25,299 bases of DNA from a virus. Position numbers and translations under genes: made by a program. The notes under the pieces were generated by a model that had not been told where the DNA came from, ran no database searches, and saw only the letters and a program-made list of their open reading frames with translations. The DNA lies in the IMG/VR virus record IMGVR_UViG_3300024346_005995, positions 1 through 25,299 of that record; one strand, given 5' to 3'. Positions 1 through 6,644 of the stretch are shown here, in pieces (the first letter of the stretch is position 1; each line of letters opens with the position of its first letter).

Positions 1-1034
1 CTTTCCGTTACAGATACAGTTACTGACTCTAAGTCAAAAGAAACCTCACCGATAGCGTCTTCAAATTCTAAATCAGAGTATTGTCTCCACTCTACTTTGA
101 AATCTGTAATAGCTACTGATTGTGCTGACCATCCTGCTGCTGCGTCATATGTTTCAACATCAGCTTCTAAATGTATGATACCATCAGCATCACATATTTG
201 TTGGAATTGACCACCTGGTGTAGCTGCTGAATCCTTTGAAGTTAAACCTCCAACGATACCTTGACCATACTTCTGAGTTACTACTCTAAAGTCTACTTCT
301 TTATCGTTTAATTTAACTGTTAATGAAGCTAAGAATTCTTCTGAATCTACTTCTTGACCGTTTGGTCCGTGTAATTTACCAGCACCTGCATCTTGGAAAC
401 CTTTAAAGTTTAATTTTACTTTAGATACTGCTGAAGATAAATCATCAGTTGACGTTAAATCTCCTACTGAACCTACAATGTTATTGTCTGGGTCTGCTAC
501 TACGATTGCCGTACCTGCTACAGAACCTTGGATGTAATCACCTTTTGAGTAATCAAACATTCCTGAGTCAGTTGAACCATCTTCGTAGAATCTATCATAT
601 AAATTCTTTGAATCTTCATATCCTGCCATTGATGAGTTAGCGTATTCAGTTCCACCTGGGAATCCGAATGGCTTATAGTGACCATTATCACTTTTTCTAT
701 CTTGTACCTTTGGTACGAAGAAGAATAATTTACCGATTGGTAAGTTCATAGCTTGTACCGATACGATATCGTTAGCTAATAATTTTGAGAATACTCTTCT
801 TACGATTGGAAATACTACAGTTTCGAATGAACCTGCTGAATCCGTGTGAGCTGCCTCGTTAATTAAGTACGATGCTTGGTTTTCAAATAACTGTGCAACG
901 TTCTCTTTTTGGTGACCGTTAAGACCTTCTAAAAATCCTAATTTGTCCCATTTGTTAATTGTGTCTTCTTTGATAACTTTTAGGTGTTTTAACCCGATGT
1001 TACCAACTAATCCTGATTCTAATAATGCTCCCAT
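1..1034 (-). CDS. 23: Major capsid protein, T4 gp23-like (partial, C-terminus off left edge)
   Basis: Main shell protein of the phage head. I translated it by hand from the ATG at 1034; 344 codons lie in the window and no stop is reached. The stretch at about residues 70-110, containing VVFPIVRRVFSKLLANDIVS followed by VQAMNLPIGKLFFF, matches the gp23 signature (in T4, MVRRAIPNLIA-DI-GVQPM-GPTG). The protein lies directly downstream of the scaffold gene, as in T4 (22 then 23). The N-terminal ~60 residues resemble the removable propeptide of gp23: an (I/L)-x-E site, I58-N59-E60 followed by Ala, lies close to where T4 gp23 is cut (residue 65). The leader is A-rich with no Shine-Dalgarno and has no clear promoter of its own, so transcription may continue from the scaffold gene. 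Family is confident; the cleavage site is inference. Confidence 0.93.
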   Translation of the reverse strand, partial: MGALLESGLVGNIGLKHLKVIKEDTINKWDKLGFLEGLNGHQKENVAQLFENQASYLINEAAHTDSAGSFETVVFPIVRRVFSKLLANDIVSVQAMNLPIGKLFFFVPKVQDRKSDNGHYKPFGFPGGTEYANSSMAGYEDSKNLYDRFYEDGSTDSGMFDYSKGDYIQGSVAGTAIVVADPDNNIVGSVGDLTSTDDLSSAVSKVKLNFKGFQDAGAGKLHGPNGQEVDSEEFLASLTVKLNDKEVDFRVVTQKYGQGIVGGLTSKDSAATPGGQFQQICDADGIIHLEADVETYDAAAGWSAQSVAITDFKVEWRQYSDLEFEDAIGEVSFDLESVTVSVTE

Positions 1035-1069
1035 TTTAATTTGGTTTTATATTAATTTTATTTATTTTA

Positions 1070-2335
1070 TTATTTAACAATACCCATCATCTCTTTGATT
1101 CTTCTAATCTGTGGATTCTCATAAGTTTTAGACTCCACTAATTTTTCAGATGAACCTGATTTTGGTGATGATGAAATTTTGTTTACAACTGTTTCAGTTA
1201 ACTTTGTATCTGAAGCAGTTAATTCATTTTTAATCGAATTGTATAACGACTTAGATTCTTTTAACGTTTCAATACCGTCAAATCTCTTTAAGATGTTTAA
1301 TTTCTCCGATTTCGTAGTTGTGTGTTCCGTAAACAATCTCGTAGCGTATGCTAAGTTTGCGTTGAATACTCCAACTTCGTTTAATTTGTCTCTGAATACC
1401 TTTAAGGCTTCAGTTAATTCGCCGTTCTTCGTTTTCAAAGTTTTAATATCTTCGCTTAAGTCAGCACGACCTGCTTTATATTTTTTACCTTGATTTGAAG
1501 GGACTCTTGCGTCAGCTGCGTGAGTTCTTGATGCCTCTTCCATATCAGCTTCAGGAGTTTCTTCTTCTTCCTCAGACTCGTCAGTGATTTCTTCAGTTTC
1601 AGTAACCTCTTCGGCAACTTCTTCGTCAGATACTTCTTCGTCTAATTCGATTTCATAAACTACTTCTTCATCAGACGACTCTTCGATAGGTTCCGTTGAC
1701 TCCGATACTTCCTCTTCAGCAACTTCCTCTTCAGACGATTCGTCTTCAGATTCGTTAACTTCAATTCTGTATTCGTCGTCTCCGTCCTCTAAGTGAACAG
1801 TTCCGTCTTCTTCTTGTGATACGATGATACCGTCTTCTTCTCCCATGGATTTGAAGACTTTTAGAATCTCTTCGTCAGATGCGCCTGTCATATCAATAAC
1901 CTCGTCCTCCTCATCATCAAGTGATGGTAATTCTAACGTTGGCATTTCAATGTCTCCGAATTCCGATTCCTCTTCTGACTCTTCTTTAGAATCGAAGTCT
2001 TCTAACTCCTCTGACTCATCGTCATCGTTGTCTTCGTCTTCGTCTTCTATTTCGTCGTCATCTGATTCTTCAGATTCGTCTTCATCTTCAGACCCCTCAA
2101 ATTGTTCGTCTAATTCAGTTTCTTCTACGTCTGTAGATTCTTCTGATAATTCTTCTGTAGGTTCCATCTCTAACGATGCTTCTACGTCCTCTTGAGGTTC
2201 TTCCATAGATTCTCTTACTAGCTCATCAATTTCTTGCTTCATTGTAGATGCAAGTATTTCTTTTGCGTTGTTCTTAACCGCTTCCTCAAGTTGTGACACC
2301 TGAAGTAATGCTTCTTCTAAGATTGATTTAGCCAT
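1070..2335 (-). CDS. 22: Prohead core scaffold protein, T4 gp22-like
   Basis: Internal scaffold on which the capsid shell assembles; normally degraded by the prohead protease during maturation. 421 residues, against about 270 for T4 gp22; the extra length is a very acidic Glu/Asp/Ser tract at roughly residues 45-285. A helical N-terminus (MAKSILEEALLQVSQLEEAV) precedes it. The C-terminal ~135 residues are basic and helical. They contain LNEVGVFNANLAYATRLF, a pattern typical of gp22-like core proteins, and end in PQIRRIKEMMGIVK. Position between protease (21) and capsid protein (23) supports the call. A TATTTATA element lies 41 nt upstream. An imperfectly spaced inverted repeat at 2387-2415 would fall near the start of its mRNA. 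A serine-rich ORF on the opposite strand is only the shadow of the Glu/Asp codons. Confidence 0.85.
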   Translation of the reverse strand: MAKSILEEALLQVSQLEEAVKNNAKEILASTMKQEIDELVRESMEEPQEDVEASLEMEPTEELSEESTDVEETELDEQFEGSEDEDESEESDDDEIEDEDEDNDDDESEELEDFDSKEESEEESEFGDIEMPTLELPSLDDEEDEVIDMTGASDEEILKVFKSMGEEDGIIVSQEEDGTVHLEDGDDEYRIEVNESEDESSEEEVAEEEVSESTEPIEESSDEEVVYEIELDEEVSDEEVAEEVTETEEITDESEEEEETPEADMEEASRTHAADARVPSNQGKKYKAGRADLSEDIKTLKTKNGELTEALKVFRDKLNEVGVFNANLAYATRLFTEHTTTKSEKLNILKRFDGIETLKESKSLYNSIKNELTASDTKLTETVVNKISSSPKSGSSEKLVESKTYENPQIRRIKEMMGIVK

Positions 2336-2376
2336 TTTTTCTATGTTTTTTTAATGTATTTATTTTATTATACTTA

Positions 2377-2384
2377 TATAAATA
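2377..2384 (-). promoter_or_regulatory. TATTTATA element upstream of scaffold gene
   Basis: Perfect TATTTATA on the coding strand, 41 nt before the scaffold ATG, in context ATATTTATATAAGTA. One member of the putative late-promoter set discussed in the findings. Confidence 0.45.
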
Positions 2385-2386
2385 TA

Positions 2387-2415
2387 TTTGTAGTACGAAA
2401 AAAACATACTACAAA
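2387..2415. repeat. Inverted repeat between protease and scaffold genes
   Basis: Perfect 9-bp arms, TTTGTAGTA (2387-2395) and TACTACAAA (2407-2415), separated by an 11-nt A-rich loop. Each arm carries TTTG preceded by A/T-rich sequence, so both strands look a little like a Bacteroidota -7 box (TATATTTG at 2383-2390 on +, TTCGTTTG on -), but no -33 element is seen for either. It could be an operator or an mRNA hairpin; function unknown. Confidence 0.4.
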
Positions 2416-2437
2416 CGAATAAATATTAAGTTTTTTT

Positions 2438-3127
2438 TTATTTTCCTAAGAATGAGTTTAATTTATTCATTAAGTTTAGTGTCTTATTATCAGTGATAGT
2501 AGGTTCTTTCTTATCTATAGACTCAGCATATTTCTCTCTATCCCCCTCGTCTTGGAATAGATATGCCCCTGGTGTAGATGGTGATGATACTAAATCAAAA
2601 CAAACCATTTCGAAGTCATCTTGTACTTCATTATATTCTCCTGATTTCTTTAACGACCCAACACCTCTTGATGAGATACCTAATGTGACTCCGTGTAATA
2701 ATAAATTCGCTGCGATATCACCCATACACGTAATCTGTCCTGTAGACCTAAATGCTTCAGATGTTAATAATTCAACTTTACCCATTAATATTTTACCGTC
2801 CCACCAACACTCAGTAATACGGTGTGATGTTCTCTCTAAATCGACTAAAGAAGTTTCAGGGTGATTTAATTCACCTAACGCTCTTCCTTGTTCTATTAAT
2901 GTTTTATAGTTGTCGGTTTCTCTCTTTAGGATTCTTTCACCGTAGATTCTACCGTTTTTGTTTGGGGTATCGTATTTTTGAAGTACCGCATACAACACAA
3001 AGTTATCTTTATTCATCTCCTTCATCTCTCTGATAACTGATTTGTTTTCAGAAGGTTTTATATGACCAGCGTCATATTCTATAAGGATACCTCTTGTGTT
3101 CGTATCGTTTTGGTTCAATATTTTCAT
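2438..3127 (-). CDS. 21: Prohead maturation serine protease, T4 gp21-like
   Basis: Protease that cleaves scaffold and capsid propeptides inside the prohead. 229 residues, close to the T4 size (212). Visible family marks are NGRIYGERIL (about 59-68), GELNHPE with the likely catalytic His (about 85-91), ISSRGVGS with the likely catalytic Ser (about 152-159) and FDLVSSPSTPGAYLF (about 177-191). These fit the herpesvirus-assemblin-like fold of peptidase family U9/S80. It is followed by the scaffold gene with about 100 bp between. A TATTTATA element lies 22 nt upstream, and a terminator just beyond it (3195-3220) closes the preceding gene, so this gene probably starts its own transcript. Likely autocatalytic, as in T4; that part is family knowledge. 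Confidence 0.92.
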   Translation of the reverse strand: MKILNQNDTNTRGILIEYDAGHIKPSENKSVIREMKEMNKDNFVLYAVLQKYDTPNKNGRIYGERILKRETDNYKTLIEQGRALGELNHPETSLVDLERTSHRITECWWDGKILMGKVELLTSEAFRSTGQITCMGDIAANLLLHGVTLGISSRGVGSLKKSGEYNEVQDDFEMVCFDLVSSPSTPGAYLFQDEGDREKYAESIDKKEPTITDNKTLNLMNKLNSFLGK

Positions 3128-3149
3128 AATGTTACATATGTTTCTATAC

Positions 3150-3157
3150 TATAAATA
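3150..3157 (-). promoter_or_regulatory. TATTTATA element upstream of prohead protease
   Basis: Coding-strand ATATATTTATAGTATAG, 22 nt before the ATG and just downstream of the terminator of the preceding gene, where a new promoter is needed. Confidence 0.5.
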
Positions 3158-3194
3158 TATTAATACAAAGAAAAATTTTATAAAGTTTGAGCAT

Positions 3195-3220
3195 AAAAAA
3201 AGAGAGGACTAACCTCTCTT
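3195..3220 (-). terminator. Rho-independent terminator overlapping the end of the 145-aa gene
   Basis: On the minus strand, 8-bp stem AAGAGAGG/CCTCTCTT with a 5-nt loop followed by a T-run. The stem includes the last codons (Lys-Arg-Gly) of the upstream gene, and its TAG stop sits in the loop (3211-3209). Confidence 0.85.
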
Positions 3221-3646
3221 ACTTTTATAGTACGTAAAACTTGAATAGGGGATAACCGAATTATCGATTATATTCTCTATTATGTGATTAACATCTGTTT
3301 TAAAATCTACGTCTCTAATCTCATAACTACCATTTGTAAACAGTGTTATTTCACAGTTCATAAAAGACTTCTTACCTTTTTCTAATCCACTCGCCCTAAT
3401 ATCTAAATCAACAATAAACCTATCCTTTTTAAATTTATCTGTAATATTTAGAGTTTCTGTTAATTTACCTGATATCTTACGTTTTAAACCACCTATTACG
3501 GTATTCCAATTAGTTACGTTATTTGTTGGTTCAATCCAACAGGTTATTTTAGAGTATATTGATTTTAAGTTTTTTGAGTCTACAGTTCCGTACCCACATT
3601 TAAATTGTTCATTAACATTTAAATTTATGAATTTACCTGATTTCAT
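3209..3646 (-). CDS. Unknown protein, 145 aa, in head module
   Basis: Not recognised. A soluble protein of mixed composition, with a basic middle (GLKRKISGKLTETLNITDKF, about 49-68), alternating hydrophobic segments suggesting beta-strands, and a Tyr/Lys-rich C-terminus (SSFTYYKSKRG). No membrane segment or signal peptide. It lies between the 241-aa gene and the prohead protease, where T4 carries the small prohead-core genes 67 and 68, but I see no sequence resemblance to them. Its own transcript probably begins at a TATCTTTG box about 100 nt upstream (3749-3756) and ends at the terminator built into its 3' end. This promoter type differs from that of the adjacent structural genes, so a non-virion role is possible. 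Confidence 0.8.
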   Translation of the reverse strand: MKSGKFINLNVNEQFKCGYGTVDSKNLKSIYSKITCWIEPTNNVTNWNTVIGGLKRKISGKLTETLNITDKFKKDRFIVDLDIRASGLEKGKKSFMNCEITLFTNGSYEIRDVDFKTDVNHIIENIIDNSVIPYSSFTYYKSKRG

Positions 3647-3738
3647 ATATTATCATAATCTTTTCTTTTTATTGTCCCTGATAATATTATAGTAAAAATA
3701 ACCATACATGTCAAAAAACTTACTTTTTTTTAGAAGTA

Positions 3739-3771
3739 TTGTATAATACAAAGATATTCCGTATATTTATA
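3739..3771 (+). promoter_or_regulatory. Probable bS21 promoter
   Basis: TTG (3739-3741), 20-bp spacer, then TATATTTA (3762-3769), one base from the Bacteroidota -7 consensus TAnnTTTG with the usual spacing. The same stretch contains TATTTATA (3764-3771), the putative late element, 25 nt before the bS21 ATG. It may therefore belong to either class or serve both. Confidence 0.5.
3749..3756 (-). promoter_or_regulatory. Host-like -7 box (TATCTTTG) for the 145-aa gene
   Basis: Perfect TAnnTTTG on the minus strand, about 93 nt upstream of the 145-aa gene. No TTG is seen at the expected -33 distance. It overlaps the divergent bS21 promoter, so the two could interfere. Confidence 0.4.
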
Positions 3772-3796
3772 ATAAATAAGAATTTAAATACAATAT

Positions 3797-3991
3797 ATGT
3801 TAATTATAAAATTAGGAAAAAATGAATCTATCGAAAGAGCCTTGAAGAGATACAAAAGGAAAGTTCGTAACGTTAAACAACAACAACAAATAAGAGAAAA
3901 TAGATATCACGAAAAACCTTCGTCTATTAAAAGAAAACAAAAATCTAAGGCGGTATACCTACAAGCTAAAAGTGATAGAGAAGAACTTTAA
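3797..3991 (+). CDS. rpsU: Phage-encoded ribosomal protein bS21
   Basis: Small-subunit ribosomal protein near the 16S rRNA 3' end that takes part in translation initiation. 64 residues, the usual length. The N-terminal signature NESIERALKRYKRKV and the EKPS turn followed by a basic helix (KRKQKSKAVY) are clear. Aligned without gaps to my recollection of the Flavobacterium protein, Tyr54 (in KAVYLQ) falls at the position of the tyrosine implicated in holding the 16S anti-Shine-Dalgarno tail in Bacteroidota ribosomes. The central segment (RENRYHEKPS) looks more like other bacterial bS21s. It is the only rightward gene in the head module; its stop overlaps the stop of the convergent 241-aa gene by 3 nt. 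Phage bS21 genes are known from several large phages and are thought to replace the host copy. Confidence 0.93.
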   Translation: MLIIKLGKNESIERALKRYKRKVRNVKQQQQIRENRYHEKPSSIKRKQKSKAVYLQAKSDREEL

Positions 3992-4713
3992 GATAAACTT
4001 TCTTTAAGTTGTTCTAATTTTACTAAAGATAATAAATCAGAACCACTCTCGTCTACTTTCTTTTCAACTTCTAAAACAATCTCTTTTAATTCAACATTAG
4101 ACTTCAATTCATTAATTGACTCTCTAAGTTGTGTTTTTAATTCAGTAACTATATCATTAACTTCTGACGTATTCATGTCAGTATATTTCTTAAACTTTTC
4201 TTTCTCAGATTCAGTCATTACCGAAAATTTGTCATTAAATTTAGTTACCAATAAAGAAGATAATATTGATTGTGTTACAGGATTAGTAGACTCCTTAATC
4301 TCTTTAGGTTCGGTTAAAATACCAACTAAAGTATTCTTTGACTCGATACGTTCCACTAATGTTTCGTAACCGTGATTGTGAACTAAAATATCTAAATGTT
4401 TTGTAGTTTCATTCTCATTACATTTTACTTGACCAACCAACGTAGAAAGTTTCTTAACCCCTGAAACATAATCTTTAGTCATTAAAGATTTGATTTCATT
4501 TACTGCCTCAATAATAAACTCTGAAGCAATTTCTTTACTAGAAATGTGTCTAGTTTCGAAATCTGTATAAATGTTAAAAACCTTATTAAGAGATTTGTTT
4601 TCATTTAATACTGTCATTATAGAATTAAACGTTTTCTTAAACGATTCTTTCTTTGTATATTCTTCGGCTAAGCGAGTATAAACCTGTTGTCTTAATTTTC
4701 CTAAAGCAATCAT
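3988..4713 (-). CDS. Unknown helical protein, 241 aa, between portal and protease
   Basis: Not recognised. Predominantly helical and charged, rich in Lys, Glu, Ser and Thr; the C-terminal ~75 residues (from SEKEKFKKYT to VKLEQLKESLS) look like coiled coil. No membrane segment or catalytic motif. It follows the portal gene, in the place of T4 core genes 67/68, so a role in the prohead core or portal assembly is a reasonable guess from position alone. A TATTTATT element lies 17 nt upstream. It shares TTAA at its 3' end with the convergent bS21 gene (both stops within 3988-3991), so the two transcripts overlap antisense unless one terminates early; no hairpin is seen there. Confidence 0.82.
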   Translation of the reverse strand: MIALGKLRQQVYTRLAEEYTKKESFKKTFNSIMTVLNENKSLNKVFNIYTDFETRHISSKEIASEFIIEAVNEIKSLMTKDYVSGVKKLSTLVGQVKCNENETTKHLDILVHNHGYETLVERIESKNTLVGILTEPKEIKESTNPVTQSILSSLLVTKFNDKFSVMTESEKEKFKKYTDMNTSEVNDIVTELKTQLRESINELKSNVELKEIVLEVEKKVDESGSDLLSLVKLEQLKESLS

Positions 4714-4730
4714 ATTACAATGTGTTTACT

Positions 4731-4738
4731 AATAAATA
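4731..4738 (-). promoter_or_regulatory. TATTTATT element upstream of the 241-aa gene
   Basis: Seven of eight bases match TATTTATA (context GATATTTATTAGTAA), 17 nt before the ATG, within the 43-bp gap after the portal gene. Confidence 0.35.
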
Positions 4739-4756
4739 TCTTAAAGTTTGTATTAA

Positions 4757-6589
4757 TTACTCTCCTAAGATATTTTTAAGCTTTTTTTCTAATTCAGTAG
4801 TCACTTCTTGACCCTTCATTAGATTTAATTTTTTAGGGACACCAAAGTCCTTAGTTTCTAATATAATGGATAAATCTTCTTCGGTATTACTCTCACCTAA
4901 TTCACCACCATCAGTGTCCATTGGGATATCGTCAACAGGTTCTTCCGTTGCTGGAGAATCCATACCTGTGTCTCCCATACCTCCCATATCAGAACCATCA
5001 TTCACATCACCTGTAGGTTCAGGAGCATCAGGGTCTCCGTATAATTCATCTATATTTGTAAAGACACCTGTTTTCTTTATCACTTCTGATGTCGTTTCCA
5101 ATTCATTAGCAATCGCCTTTTCAAAACGTTGTTGTTGTAAATCAAGTTTAACCTCTTCATCAGACATACCTAAAATTGTTTTCTTAGCCCATGTGTGTGA
5201 TACTGCAGATATACCATTTCCTGGGTCACTTACCGCATCTTTATAAAGTAATATCTTTTCTTTCCAAGCCTCAACCTTAAGTAAGTCAGACTGTGTTGAA
5301 GGATTTGTTAAACCTAATGTGAAGTTATTAAGTTCATCCTCCATCCCTAACATATATAAATGGATTACGGCAATTTTATTTAACTCTTGAATCATTGCCT
5401 TTTGAATACGATTAATAGTTCTTGCGAAACGTATATCTTGTAATGATAAGTTTTTACCGTCAGCGACCACATCTTCAAACCCTAAAAATGCTTTAGGTAT
5501 ACGAAGTGCCGCTAATAATTTCTTTTGTATGTATTCGATATCAGCAATCTCAGAAAGGTTTTGTGCTCCTGGTAGTGTATCGATTGGGTTAGGTGCGTTA
5601 GGGTCACGTACAGGAATAAAGTAATCTTGGTCAACCGCCATTTGATTATACCTTTGGTCCACTTGCCCATTTGCAGGGTCTACTACATTATCTCTTTTAA
5701 ACTTGTTCGCAATTCGTTGTACATATTGGTCGACATCTTTATCGTCCATATTACCCACAAATACTTTGAATACCCTTCTTTCAGGTGCTCTTGAAGTTCT
5801 ATAGATTAACATCGCATCCTCAGCTAAAACTAATTGTTTCCAAATACGTCTTGCTTTTTCTAACATAGAAGTACCATAAGGTAATTTTCTATCGTCACCC
5901 AATAATCTAAAGTGTGCTATTTCCCACACATTAAACTCCATATCTTTTTCTTTCCAAACATATTTGGTTTCTCTTGATTCTGAAGAATTACTTTGATTAC
6001 CACTTGACCCGTGAACATTCATTCCTTTCTCTATTCTTTCAACTTCCATATTCGGTAATTGGTTACAACCAATAATACCTTTCTTTGGGTCTAATTTAAG
6101 ATAAAGAAAATTATCACCATACTTACATGTGTTTCTAGTCCACATAGGTAAGTTAGTGTCAATGTCTAATATGTTGTTAAATAAATCACCTAATATTGAT
6201 TTAATTCTTTTACTCTCTGAATAAACATTTAAGATATACCCTTGTTCTGACAATGTCGTTGCTTCTTCAGCATATATATCTAAAGCCGCTGATATCTCAG
6301 GGGTAAACTCCATAGACTCATAATCATAATACGCAGCCATCCTATTTGGTTCATGAAAAACCGCCTGTTGGTATAACTGACTATCAATTTTAGTCCATTG
6401 GTTATTTAAGAACAACGCTTGTTGTGCTTGTAGTTTTTCCTGTTCATACTCCGCACTATCCGTAGTCCTTAACAATTCTTTCTTATCAAAATTGTATGTA
6501 GGTGCTGGGTCACTAACAGGACTTGCTCCTGTAGTTCCTCCAAATAGTTTACCTAATCTTTGATAAATTGTATAATTTTGCTCTGCCAT
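4757..6589 (-). CDS. 20: Portal vertex protein, T4 gp20-like
   Basis: Forms the dodecameric portal at one vertex, through which the terminase pumps DNA and to which the neck attaches; it also nucleates prohead assembly. 610 residues against 524 in T4. Recognisable segments are AAYYDYESMEFTPEISAALD with the following IYAEEATT (about 84-112), KYGDNFLYLKLDPKKGIIG (about 156-174), the VWEIAHFRLLGDDRKLPYGT region (about 221-240), and ALRIPKAFLGFED with LSLQDIRFARTINRIQKAM (about 365-400), the portal crown/stem region of this family. The C-terminal ~110 residues are an acidic Gly/Asp/Pro-rich extension. It lies 55 bp downstream of the terminase; T4 genes 18 and 19 (tail sheath and tube), which separate 17 and 20 in T4, are not here. 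Confidence 0.95.
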   Translation of the reverse strand: MAEQNYTIYQRLGKLFGGTTGASPVSDPAPTYNFDKKELLRTTDSAEYEQEKLQAQQALFLNNQWTKIDSQLYQQAVFHEPNRMAAYYDYESMEFTPEISAALDIYAEEATTLSEQGYILNVYSESKRIKSILGDLFNNILDIDTNLPMWTRNTCKYGDNFLYLKLDPKKGIIGCNQLPNMEVERIEKGMNVHGSSGNQSNSSESRETKYVWKEKDMEFNVWEIAHFRLLGDDRKLPYGTSMLEKARRIWKQLVLAEDAMLIYRTSRAPERRVFKVFVGNMDDKDVDQYVQRIANKFKRDNVVDPANGQVDQRYNQMAVDQDYFIPVRDPNAPNPIDTLPGAQNLSEIADIEYIQKKLLAALRIPKAFLGFEDVVADGKNLSLQDIRFARTINRIQKAMIQELNKIAVIHLYMLGMEDELNNFTLGLTNPSTQSDLLKVEAWKEKILLYKDAVSDPGNGISAVSHTWAKKTILGMSDEEVKLDLQQQRFEKAIANELETTSEVIKKTGVFTNIDELYGDPDAPEPTGDVNDGSDMGGMGDTGMDSPATEEPVDDIPMDTDGGELGESNTEEDLSIILETKDFGVPKKLNLMKGQEVTTELEKKLKNILGE

Positions 6590-6596
6590 GTTAACA

Positions 6597-6604
6597 TATA
6601 AATA
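6597..6604 (-). promoter_or_regulatory. TATTTATA element upstream of portal gene
   Basis: Coding-strand GAATATTTATATGTTAAC, ending 7 nt before the portal ATG. If it is a promoter the message would be almost leaderless. Confidence 0.4.
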
Positions 6605-6644
6605 TTCAAAATAATATTAGTTGAAATATTATTCTAAGTCAATA

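Noticed and set aside
1824-2195. Serine-rich ORF on the plus strand
   Set aside because: It is the mirror of Glu/Asp codons (GAA/GAT/GAC) in the acidic scaffold gene; similar serine-rich shadows occur opposite the 508-aa and 278-aa genes.
2383-2390. TATATTTG as a rightward promoter
   Set aside because: It has no -33 element and would only transcribe antisense to the prohead protease.
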